From NCBI GenBank assembly GCA_030055465.1, contig JASFYF010000001.1, positions 599,179 to 663,178 on the forward strand: 64,000 nt of DNA, given 5' to 3'. The notes beneath the pieces are model-generated. The model was not told the origin of the DNA. It searched no databases and was given only the letters and a program-made list of their open reading frames with translations. The DNA comes from Candidatus Nezhaarchaeota archaeon (lineage in GTDB: Archaea; Thermoproteota; Methanomethylicia; Nezhaarchaeales; WYZ-LMO8). Positions 21,378-29,392 of this stretch are shown piece by piece; positions within the stretch are counted from its first letter, which is position 1, and each line of letters opens with the position of its first letter. Made by a program: the position numbers and the translations under genes.

Positions 21378-22436
21378 ATGATATATGGCAGCGTTTTTCT
21401 CGGGCACGATACGGGACCTTTCCATCCCGAAAACCCCCAAAGACTCATTAAAACCATTCGTCTTTTAGAGGAGAAAGGGGCCATCAGATGGACGAAGGTT
21501 GAGGAACCAGTTAAAGCGAGCTTAGATGATCTCACCTTGGTTCACGAAGAGGACTACATAAACCACGTAGAAGAAGCCGTTGCTAAAGGTCAAAAATACC
21601 TAGACCCCGACACACCCATATCGAAGGACAGCTTCGACGTTGCGCTTTTCGCTGCAGGGGCTGCAATACTCGGCTGCAAGAAGGTTCTCCACGAGGGCTT
21701 CGATGCTTGCTTCGTCCTTCAAAGGCCTCCCGGACATCATGCGGGCAGGAGGGGAAGGGCTCTCGGAGCACCCACCCAGGGCTTCTGCATATTCAACAAC
21801 GTGGCGATAGCGGCCATGTATCTACTTGAAAAGTGCAATGTTGGGAGTACGGCTATATTCGACTTTGACTGTCACCACGGCAACGGTACGCAGGAGATCT
21901 TTTACTCTGATGGAAGAGTACTTTACATAAGCACGCACCAAGATGGAAGGACAGCCTATCCCGGAACTGGGTTCATAGATGAGGTAGGTGATGGTGATGG
22001 TGAGGGGTTCAACATAAACATCCCGTTACCACCCTTTACAGGTGATGATGTTTACGAAGAGGTCCTGAGGAGTATTGTGGAAAAAGTCTTGGCTGAAAGC
22101 CGTCCCAGCGTGCTTCTATTCTCGGCCGGCTTCGACGCCCATAAAGATGATCCAATAACCTCCCTCAATCTCTCAACTAAATCCTTTGTGGAGATAGCCG
22201 AGATGACGAAAAGGCTGAGACAATCAGGATGCACCAAGGGCTTTATATTCATACTGGAGGGAGGCTACGGTGTAGGGTTACCAGAGGGCGTTTATAGCAT
22301 CCTAGCGACTTTGATGGGATCGCACAGCCTGGTAATAGATGAAAAAACGTTTTCAACAAGCGCCGTCAAGGACAGGTGCGTAAAGGTTATGAATGAAGTG
22401 TCCGAGAAGGTGTTGAGACCCTATTGGGGGTTGTAG
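21378..22436 (+). CDS. Histone deacetylase-family (HDAC/AcuC/AphA) protein
   Basis: Zinc amidohydrolase of the arginase-deacetylase fold. Active-site features: RPPGHHA, FDFDCHHGNGTQ (Zn Asp and His), SAGFDAHKDDP (Zn Asp) and LEGGYG. The substrate could be an acetylated protein or an acetylpolyamine. ATG 21378 (MIYGSVFLGHDTGP) matches the family start; the frame stays open back to an ATG at 21300, but a TATA-like TTTAAAG near 21316 argues for the shorter form. It ends 2 nt before the purA start codon. Confidence 0.9.
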   Translation: MIYGSVFLGHDTGPFHPENPQRLIKTIRLLEEKGAIRWTKVEEPVKASLDDLTLVHEEDYINHVEEAVAKGQKYLDPDTPISKDSFDVALFAAGAAILGCKKVLHEGFDACFVLQRPPGHHAGRRGRALGAPTQGFCIFNNVAIAAMYLLEKCNVGSTAIFDFDCHHGNGTQEIFYSDGRVLYISTHQDGRTAYPGTGFIDEVGDGDGEGFNINIPLPPFTGDDVYEEVLRSIVEKVLAESRPSVLLFSAGFDAHKDDPITSLNLSTKSFVEIAEMTKRLRQSGCTKGFIFILEGGYGVGLPEGVYSILATLMGSHSLVIDEKTFSTSAVKDRCVKVMNEVSEKVLRPYWGL

Positions 22437-22438
22437 AA

Positions 22439-23465
22439 GTGTTGAGTGTTGTTGTAGGCGGCTTCTTCGGAGACGAGGGAAAGGCTTAGCCCCCTAAAAG
22501 GTAAGATATGCGCTTACCTTGCCTTAAAGGACGATGTAAGGGTTGCCGTCAGGACGGGATCCGTTAATGCAGGTCACACAGTCCTCTACGGAGGCGTCGA
22601 GTACAAGCTGAGGATTGTGCCATGCAGCTTTGTAAACCAAAACGCCATTTTATGCATAGCGACCGGGGCAAACGTGAGGGTAGACGTCCTACTAAAGGAG
22701 TTGCAGTTGACGCAGTCGCATAATAGGATAAAGGTGGATCCGCAGGCCTCGATAATAGAGGAAAAGCACGTTAAGGCAGAGAGGGAAAGCCAACACTTGA
22801 TGTCCAAGATAGGGTCCACAGGGCAAGGCGTGGGGGCTGCCTTAGAGGATAGGATAAGAAGGGTCGCTAGGCTGGCCCGCGACGTTAAGGAGTTGGAGGG
22901 GTACCTTGGAGACGTGTTAACGATAGTCTCCGAGGGCGTTGAGGGAGGAAGCAACGTTTTGCTTGAGGGTACTCAGGGATATTACTTATCCCTCTACCAC
23001 GGAACGTATCCATACGTTACAAGCAGGGATACAACGGCATCCGCCGTGTGCAGCGAGGTAGGCATAGGACCAAAAATGGTCGACGAGGTCATAGTAGTAT
23101 TTAAATCATACGTCACAAGGGTTGGCGGTGGACCTTTACCCGGCGAGCTGAGCAACGAAGAGGCTGAGAAGCTCGGACTGGTGGAGGTGGCAACGGTGAC
23201 GGGGAGGAGAAGGAGGGCTGCTCCCTTCAATTACGAGCTTGCAAAGAGGGCTGTGAAAGCTAACAGCGCAACCCAACTGGCTTTAACGAGGATTGACACG
23301 TTGTTCCCCGCTGCCTCTAGGGTAAGGCGATACGATGATTTGCCTCGTGAGGCTAAGGACTTCATTGATGGCATTGAGGATAGATTGAAGGTCCCGGTAA
23401 CCATAATAAGCACAGGACCCGACGTCCACGACACCGTAGATCTGCGAGGGGCTAAGGGACTGTGA
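22439..23465 (+). CDS. purA: Adenylosuccinate synthetase, interrupted by one predicted 16-nt BHB intron
   Basis: Joins IMP and aspartate using GTP in AMP synthesis. Predicted exons are 22439-22481 and 22498-23465, giving 336 residues, the usual archaeal size. Exon 1 encodes VVVGGFFGDEG. The junction rebuilds GDEGKGKICAYLA, the catalytic GTP-binding motif. Unspliced, the frame reads GGA AAG GCT TAG and stops after 16 codons. The rest is intact (GSVNAGH, LLEGTQG, TSRDTTA). Start GTG 22439 with GGGGG about 8 nt upstream. Its last 14 nt overlap glmS convergently. Confidence 0.92.
22482..22497 (+). other. Predicted purA intron (16 nt, BHB)
   Basis: Central helix AGGG (22476-22479) with CCCT (22492-22495), bulges AAA (22480-22482) and AAA (22496-22498). 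The inner helix is GGC/GCC around loop TTA. Cutting after the second bulge base removes 16 nt and joins GGA-A to AA-GGT, restoring Gly-Lys-Gly-Lys. The outer exon helix is weak, so this is a relaxed motif. It would be among the smallest introns known, which calls for RNA proof. Confidence 0.8.
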
Positions 23466-25269
23466 CAGACTTGGCGAGGTTGCGCGGCTTATCGGGGTCG
23501 AAACCCCGCGCCACGGCGGTGTAGTAAGCCAACAACTGAAGTGGCAGGACGTGGAGGACTGGAGTCAGCATCTTAACCTCAACGCTTGGAAGTACGAATG
23601 AAAAGTCCGATATTTCTTTAACCTCCTTGTCTCCCTCCTCTATGCACGACACTATGAATGCTCCTCTAGCCTTCATCTCCATGATGTTGCCGATTACCTT
23701 ATCGTAGGTCTCATCTTGAGGACATATGAAGACGCAGGGGTAATCCTCCTCGACCAGCGCTATAGGCCCATGCTTCGACTCGCCAGCAGGGTAGCCTTCA
23801 GCATGAACGTAGCTTACCTCCTTCAGCTTTAAGGCGCCCTCAAGAGCTGTGGCCACGTTGACGCCCCGAGCCAGAAAAAATGCGTGGTCTTTGAGGGACA
23901 TCTTCACTGAGAGTTCCTGTGCCCGTCGTACATTTGAGGATATCGAGGACTTAATGGCGCTTGGAGATTGCCTTAAAAACTCCTCGATCCTCTTAGCGTA
24001 GTCGACGTTCTCGCCTTTAATGTTCGAGGCCTCCACCGCTACCCTAGCTAACATCAATAGTTGAGCTGTAAACGTCTTAGTGGCAGCGACGCCTATCTCC
24101 GGCCCGGCGTATAGCCCAAGGTAGGCTGAGGCCAGCCTCGTTATAGAGGAACCCATGACGTTCGTTAAGGCCAACACTTCAATCCCGAGGTCTTGCAGCC
24201 TTTTAAGAGCTGATAGCACATCCATCGTCTCGCCGGACTGCGATAAGGCCAGCACAACAGTCTTGGCGTCTAAACTCGCGTTGCAGTAGTCGAACTCGGA
24301 TGCTATGAGGGGGAACGAATCAATTTTTGCCAAGAACCTCAGCACATGCGATCCAAAAATGCAAGCGTGATACGATGTGCCGCAACCGATGAGGTAGACC
24401 CTCTCAGCTTTCACCAACTTTTCAGCTAGTTGAGTTACAAACTTGGCGGGGGCTTTAATCACGTTCAAAGCGACTTGAGGCTGTTCGTGTATCTCCTTAA
24501 GCATATAGTGAGTGAAGCCACCTATATCGGCATCGCCTGTCATCTCCTCTCTCAAGGTTACTTTCAATGGCAGTTCCTGACCGGTCTCCAACGACTTTAT
24601 TATAATGGTGTGGGGCCTTATCACCACAATTTCGCCGTTTTCAACCACTATAATTTTCTCCACTTCTTTAGGCAGCGCGGGAATGTCAGAAGAGCAGCAT
24701 ACAAAGTTCGGTGATAGGCCTATGACAAGCGGGCTTTCCATCCTCGCGCAAATTATGGTATCTTCATCTGATGCGAATATGGCGGCAATGGCGTAGGAGC
24801 CCTTAAGGAGCAGCAGCGTCCTCCTAACAGCCTCGTCGAGGGGTAAGCCCTGCTTCACGTGCATCTCAATTAAGTGGGCTATCACTTCGCTGTCGGTTCT
24901 TGAACGCATTCTATGTCCGAGCTTCTGCAGCTGATCCTTTAGCTCCAGGTAATTCTCGATAACTCCATTATGCACGAGCGCCAACATACCATTACAATCG
25001 GTCACTGGGTGGGCGTTCTCCTTGGATGGAGCACCATGAGTTGCCCACCTAGTATGCCCTATTCCGCATCTCCCCGGAAGGAAGCTCAAATGCAGGTTCT
25101 CTTCGACTTCCCTGATTCTACCTTGATCCTTCTTTAGGTAGATGCTACCGTTGTGGGTTGTTGCCAATCCTACGGAGTCGTATCCTCTATACTCAAGCCT
25201 TTTAAGGGACTCGTAGATCACTGTGGAGACGCTAAGTCTGGACGAAGTGCAGCCGAATATGCCGCACAA
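23452..25269 (-). CDS. glmS: Glutamine-fructose-6-phosphate aminotransferase
   Basis: Makes glucosamine-6-phosphate. The N-terminal class II glutaminase begins MCGIFG (Cys1 nucleophile after Met removal), with GIGHTRWATHG and VHNGVIEN. Two SIS isomerase domains follow (GCGTSYHA, ALSQSGETMD, GRG-like ARGVNVATALEGALKLKEVSY). The C-terminus KSVTVP is canonical. Start TTG 25269 is preferred over TTG 25272 because it places Cys directly after Met. 605 residues. Confidence 0.96.
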   Translation of the reverse strand: MCGIFGCTSSRLSVSTVIYESLKRLEYRGYDSVGLATTHNGSIYLKKDQGRIREVEENLHLSFLPGRCGIGHTRWATHGAPSKENAHPVTDCNGMLALVHNGVIENYLELKDQLQKLGHRMRSRTDSEVIAHLIEMHVKQGLPLDEAVRRTLLLLKGSYAIAAIFASDEDTIICARMESPLVIGLSPNFVCCSSDIPALPKEVEKIIVVENGEIVVIRPHTIIIKSLETGQELPLKVTLREEMTGDADIGGFTHYMLKEIHEQPQVALNVIKAPAKFVTQLAEKLVKAERVYLIGCGTSYHACIFGSHVLRFLAKIDSFPLIASEFDYCNASLDAKTVVLALSQSGETMDVLSALKRLQDLGIEVLALTNVMGSSITRLASAYLGLYAGPEIGVAATKTFTAQLLMLARVAVEASNIKGENVDYAKRIEEFLRQSPSAIKSSISSNVRRAQELSVKMSLKDHAFFLARGVNVATALEGALKLKEVSYVHAEGYPAGESKHGPIALVEEDYPCVFICPQDETYDKVIGNIMEMKARGAFIVSCIEEGDKEVKEISDFSFVLPSVEVKMLTPVLHVLPLQLLAYYTAVARGFDPDKPRNLAKSVTVP

Positions 25270-25373
25270 CAAGCTTCACCGTTAATTCTTCGCTTAACAG
25301 ATTTTACGGGGATTCAAGCAGATAGCTTTAACTGAGGGTTTCCCTTGCCTGAGATGAGGGGCTCGGACTTATC

Positions 25374-25649
25374 ATGGTTAAAGCTAGGTTAAAATTGGAG
25401 AAGAGGGCTTCGCATGGTGTTGAGGCTAAGAGGGCTATAGATGACTTTACGCATAAACTCAGCGTTTTGACAAGCCGCGGAGACCTGAACTCTGATGGCA
25501 TTAAGGCATTATCCAGAATAGTCAGGTTGCTCAACAAATGCGGCATGAGGGCGGAGGCCGCAAGGCTTTCAAGGAAGTTAAGGGACCCCATAGGTCTCGA
25601 CGCAGTATTGTCCCTGTTATCTGAGGTGGAGGAAGGCCTAAGTGATTGA
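25374..25649 (+). CDS. Conserved-looking small protein, unknown
   Basis: 91 residues, mostly helical and charged (MVKARLKLEKRASHGVEAKR...). No motif is recognised. The stop overlaps the start of the CYTH gene by 8 nt, which supports it as a real, co-translated gene. Confidence 0.55.
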   Translation: MVKARLKLEKRASHGVEAKRAIDDFTHKLSVLTSRGDLNSDGIKALSRIVRLLNKCGMRAEAARLSRKLRDPIGLDAVLSLLSEVEEGLSD

Positions 25650-26181
25650 GGTGGAGACCAAAATAAGCGTTGATGAGCTAGAGCTTCAAGAGATCATTAA
25701 AAGCCTAAGCATTCACGGCGAGTTTTTGGAGGTCAAAGAAGAGGAAGACACGTTGTTCACGTCGATTCGAGAGGAAGGGTTCACTAGATGTAAAACGCTC
25801 AAAGTTCGCAAAAGCGGCAGCAAGCTTAAGATAATCTTTAAAAGTAAACGACAGACAGGGGAGTTCAAGGAAAGCGATGAGGTTGAGGTTGAGGTCATTA
25901 GTGACCTCAAGAGCGTTGTTGAGCTATTAAATGGCTTAGGATTCAAAGAGACAATTAAGGTAAGGAAGAGGAGGACAACTTACAGGGTTGGAGAGTGCTT
26001 CGTACATCTCGACTTCCTAGAGGGCTTAGGCCATTTTGTTGAGGTTGAGGCTTTAACTGAAGCTGGCAAAGAAGAAGGCGCGCGCCGCGAGATTAGGAGA
26101 GTTGTATCCCTTCTGGGGCTTCCTAGAAGCAAGGTAATACCTCAGGCTTATGGTGATATGTTTTCAATTCCCCATGCCTGA
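25642..26181 (+). CDS. CYTH-domain protein (class IV adenylate cyclase-like)
   Basis: 179 residues with the CYTH signature IEVETKI (residues 2-8, the ExExK motif), LKVRKSGSKLKIIFKSKR, and a Glu-rich strand ESDEVEVEV. CYTH proteins bind triphosphates with divalent metals; members act as adenylate cyclase CyaB or thiamine/inorganic triphosphatase. The substrate here is unknown. GTG start at 25642, overlapping the preceding small gene. Confidence 0.88.
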   Translation: MIEVETKISVDELELQEIIKSLSIHGEFLEVKEEEDTLFTSIREEGFTRCKTLKVRKSGSKLKIIFKSKRQTGEFKESDEVEVEVISDLKSVVELLNGLGFKETIKVRKRRTTYRVGECFVHLDFLEGLGHFVEVEALTEAGKEEGARREIRRVVSLLGLPRSKVIPQAYGDMFSIPHA

Positions 26182-26446
26182 AGATAAAGCCCCTCCGGGT
26201 TTGACGTTACCGATATGGGATTTCGGCGCAACCTGCTCTGAGCCCAAAGCAAGTATCTTGAGCGCTGCACGGATTTGCGCTCGTCGATATTCATCTTAAT
26301 CAATTGTCCATAGGTGGATCTTTTACATGTTGCATGGCAGCCTGCCCCCTGCACTTTATGATGTTGCATTCCACGAGGTTGTGTCTCTTGTAGGGGGTGT
26401 ACAGCTTGCGTGGATCCCTGTTTGAGGCTTCAAGATGTGAAGAAAC

Positions 26447-27808
26447 TCAACACCGTAAATTTTGAGCGCTTTTAGCGCTTGAACCCAGGAACTTAGATAG
26501 GATCAGGTAAACGCAGTACTCGCCACAAACAGAACACGCTCCGCTCTTGGATGGCACTCTTCTATGTATCCTCCTAGCTGTCTCAGGGTCTATAGATAGC
26601 TTGAACTGTGCTTCCCAATCTAAGGAGGCCCTAGCTTTCGATATTTCCAGGTCCCACTTCAAGGCTTTTCCTCCGAGCCTGACTATATCCCCTGCATGGG
26701 CGGCTATCCTGCTCGCCACAATTCCCTGCTTGATGTCCTCGGGAAGCGGGATCCCTAAATGCTCTGAGGGATAAACTGCGCAAAGATAATCCACTCCAGC
26801 CGCAACGGCTACTGCACCACCTATCGCGAGGGTTATGTGATCGTAGCCGGGAGCTACATCAGTTACGATCGGTCCCAAGGTGTATAAGGGAGCGTGGTCC
26901 ACAAGTATCTTCGCTTGCTTCACGTGGTGCTCTATCTGGTCTAGAGGCATATGACCGGGGCCTTCAACCATCACTTGAACGCCTTTGGCGCGAGACTTCA
27001 CCACGAGCTTGCTAATCGTAAGCAGTTCCGCCATTTGAGCAAAGTCGTTTGCGTCCGCCTGACAACCGGGCCTCAATCCATCACCTAGGCTTATCGCGAA
27101 ATCGTATTCTCGCGCTATGTCGAGTACCAAGTCGTAGTTTTCGAGCAAGGGGTTTTCACGTCCATTGTGAATGATCCATGCAGCTATTATTGCACCTCCC
27201 CTGCTTACTATCCCAGCTACTCGCGGGTGCTTTCTAATGTGCTCCACGGCTTCTTTCGTTACACCTGCATGTATCGTCATGAAGTCAACGCCGTCTTTTG
27301 CGTGCATCTCTATAGCGTTCAGTATATCGTCGATAGTCATGTGCACCATGGATCCATGCTTCCTTATAGCCATGTAAGCCGCCTCGTAAATGGGGACAGT
27401 ACCAACAGGCACCGTGACGCTTTTAAGCAGCGCTCTCCGCACGTCATCCATCTGGCCCGAGGTAGAGAGGTCCATAACAGTGTGCGCTCCATAATTGACG
27501 GCAAGCTTTGCCTTCTCAACCTCCATGTTAATGTCGGATAGATCCATCGAAGAGCCCACGTTTGCATTGACTTTGGCCCTAAGACCCTCTCCTATTCCTA
27601 TGGGTTCTACGTTACCTCTTGCCGCGTTCTTTGGAACGATGATTCTGCCATTAGATAAGCCCCTCACCAAAAACTCGACATCCACCTCTTCGTTTAGAGC
27701 TATAGTCCTAAGCTCCTCTAGAACTACCCCTCGCCTTGCTGCTTCTAGCATCGTCGTCAAGGCTGAAAACACCTGCGCGTAGTGGAGAAACTTAGATAGC
27801 GCCTTCAC
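26447..27808 (-). CDS. thiC: Phosphomethylpyrimidine synthase ThiC
   Basis: Radical SAM enzyme converting aminoimidazole ribotide to the thiamine pyrimidine. 453 residues with MDLSTSGQMDDVRR, GTVPIYEA, MTIHAGV, SLGDGLRPGC, MVEGPGHMPL and TDVAPGYDHI. The C-terminal CSVCGEYC binds the 4Fe-4S cluster (spacing C-x2-C-x3-C). Start GTG 27808. It is divergent from the LSm gene, and the ~90-nt gap has no room for a TPP riboswitch. Confidence 0.96.
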   Translation of the reverse strand: MKALSKFLHYAQVFSALTTMLEAARRGVVLEELRTIALNEEVDVEFLVRGLSNGRIIVPKNAARGNVEPIGIGEGLRAKVNANVGSSMDLSDINMEVEKAKLAVNYGAHTVMDLSTSGQMDDVRRALLKSVTVPVGTVPIYEAAYMAIRKHGSMVHMTIDDILNAIEMHAKDGVDFMTIHAGVTKEAVEHIRKHPRVAGIVSRGGAIIAAWIIHNGRENPLLENYDLVLDIAREYDFAISLGDGLRPGCQADANDFAQMAELLTISKLVVKSRAKGVQVMVEGPGHMPLDQIEHHVKQAKILVDHAPLYTLGPIVTDVAPGYDHITLAIGGAVAVAAGVDYLCAVYPSEHLGIPLPEDIKQGIVASRIAAHAGDIVRLGGKALKWDLEISKARASLDWEAQFKLSIDPETARRIHRRVPSKSGACSVCGEYCVYLILSKFLGSSAKSAQNLRC

Positions 27809-27899
27809 TAAAACCTTTTCTGACTAATGAAGCTGAAACAATAAAGATTTAATAGACGTTGCAGAGGGTTTTTTACGTGACATCCAGAAGTGGGGATCC

Positions 27900-28130
27900 A
27901 TGGTGAAAAGCGATCCGCTAAAAATGTTGATGAAGGCGATAAGGGAAGAGGTCGTGGTCAAGCTAAAGGACGGAAAAAGTTGCCGCGGAATCCTTGAAAA
28001 ATGCGATCAATGCATGAACTTACTGTTAAACGACGCAGAAGAGGTAAACGAAAACGAGGGGCCTGTCACCAAGTATGGCAAGGTCTTAATAAGGGGGAGC
28101 AATATCCTCTATGTTAAACTAAAAGAGTAG
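27900..28130 (+). CDS. LSm / Sm-like archaeal protein
   Basis: 76 residues forming an Sm fold: Sm1 VVVKLKDGKSCRGILEKCDQCMNLLL and Sm2 KVLIRGSNILYVKL (IRGxNI signature). Archaeal LSm proteins form heptameric rings binding U-rich RNA. ATG 27900 follows a GGGGA site. It is 25 nt upstream of metK, probably one transcript. Confidence 0.95.
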   Translation: MVKSDPLKMLMKAIREEVVVKLKDGKSCRGILEKCDQCMNLLLNDAEEVNENEGPVTKYGKVLIRGSNILYVKLKE

Positions 28131-28155
28131 CTCGAGTCCAACCGATAATGGATGC

Positions 28156-29382
28156 GTGAGAGCCTTGCCGGAAAAATCAAACTTCATCTTAATTGAAGGC
28201 ATTGCCCAGAGAGCCGTTTATGAACAGGAAGTTGAAATGGTTGAGAGAAAGGGGAAAGGACACCCCGACACCCTTGCGGACAACGTGTCTGAGGCCGTTT
28301 GCCGCGAGCTCTGCAACTACTACTTGAAGAGTTACGGCTCAATATTGCACCACAACGTGGATAAGGCGTTGATAGTTGGAGGTAGATCCGCGCCGAGCTT
28401 CGGTGGCGGAACGGTATGTGAACCAATTTACGTTGTTGTCGCGGGAAGGGCTGTCACACATGTCATGAAGGGGGGCAGCATAGACGTAGTCCCCATAGGC
28501 AACATAGCCCTTAGAGCGATGAGAGAGTGCATACGGCGTACCTTTAGACATCTAAACCTAGACGAAGACATCATTTTGGATTACAAGATCAAGCAGGGTT
28601 CCGCAGACTTAGTAAAGGTATATGAGATAGGCGAAAAGGTGCCTTTAGCCAACGACACCTCTTTTGGTGTTGGCTATGCCCCTCTCACCGACACGGAGAA
28701 GCTGGTGTTGGAAGTAGAGAGGATGCTGAACTCGGATGAATACAAGAAGAAAAATCCAGCCGTAGGTGAAGACGTAAAGGTCTTGGCAGTTAGAAGGAGA
28801 AGAAAAGTCGACTTAACCGTGGCGTGCGCCATGATAAGTCGCTACATCAAAAACATGGATGATTACATAAAGGCCAAAGAGGATGTCAAAGAGGATGTCT
28901 TGAAGCTTGCTTCGAACTACGAGCTCGATGTTGATGTGGAGGTCAACGCTGCAGATAAACCTAGTCTTGGGCTGATATACCTGACGGTGACGGGCACCTC
29001 CGCAGAGGCCGGGGACGACGGCAACACCGGAAGGGGCAATAGAGCTAATGGACTCATAACCCCCAACAGGTACATGTCGCTTGAAGCTGTGGCCGGCAAG
29101 AATCCAGTCAGCCATATAGGTAAAATCTACAACATAGTGTCAACGAATATAGCGAGGAAAGTGTATGAAGAGACGCGTAAAGTAAAGGAAGTTTACGTAC
29201 ACATGCTGAGCCGCATCGGATATCCCATAGATAAACCGCTAGTTGTAAGCGTAAAGGTGGTACCTCAAGATGGAGTAAGCTTAGGCGGATTAAAGTACGA
29301 TATTGAAAGCATAGTTGAAGGCGAGCTGAGCAACGTGCTTCGAGTGAGAGGGGAGATCCTCAACAAGCCATTTGAATGTTAG
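28156..29382 (+). CDS. metK: S-adenosylmethionine synthetase, archaeal type
   Basis: Makes SAM from methionine and ATP. 408 residues of the archaeal MAT family: ERKGKGHPDTLADNVSE near residue 30, GGRSAP, GQGS-like KQGSADL, TGTSAEAGDDGNTGRGNRANG, and ARKVYEE. Start GTG 28156. SAM supply serves the many methyltransferases in this region. It converges with DUF460 (10-nt gap). Confidence 0.96.
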   Translation: MRALPEKSNFILIEGIAQRAVYEQEVEMVERKGKGHPDTLADNVSEAVCRELCNYYLKSYGSILHHNVDKALIVGGRSAPSFGGGTVCEPIYVVVAGRAVTHVMKGGSIDVVPIGNIALRAMRECIRRTFRHLNLDEDIILDYKIKQGSADLVKVYEIGEKVPLANDTSFGVGYAPLTDTEKLVLEVERMLNSDEYKKKNPAVGEDVKVLAVRRRRKVDLTVACAMISRYIKNMDDYIKAKEDVKEDVLKLASNYELDVDVEVNAADKPSLGLIYLTVTGTSAEAGDDGNTGRGNRANGLITPNRYMSLEAVAGKNPVSHIGKIYNIVSTNIARKVYEETRKVKEVYVHMLSRIGYPIDKPLVVSVKVVPQDGVSLGGLKYDIESIVEGELSNVLRVRGEILNKPFEC

Positions 29383-29392
29383 CAGCTGAAGG

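Noticed and set aside
22617..23465. purA starting at GTG 22617
   Set aside because: It would lose the catalytic GDEGKGK motif found upstream at 22468-22505; the intron model recovers it.
26148..26369. 73-codon minus-strand ORF between the CYTH gene and thiC
   Set aside because: Overlaps the CYTH gene end and has no recognisable pattern or ribosome site.
27809..27899. TPP riboswitch before thiC
   Set aside because: The gap is about 90 nt, AT-rich and shared with a divergent gene; no conserved aptamer core is visible.
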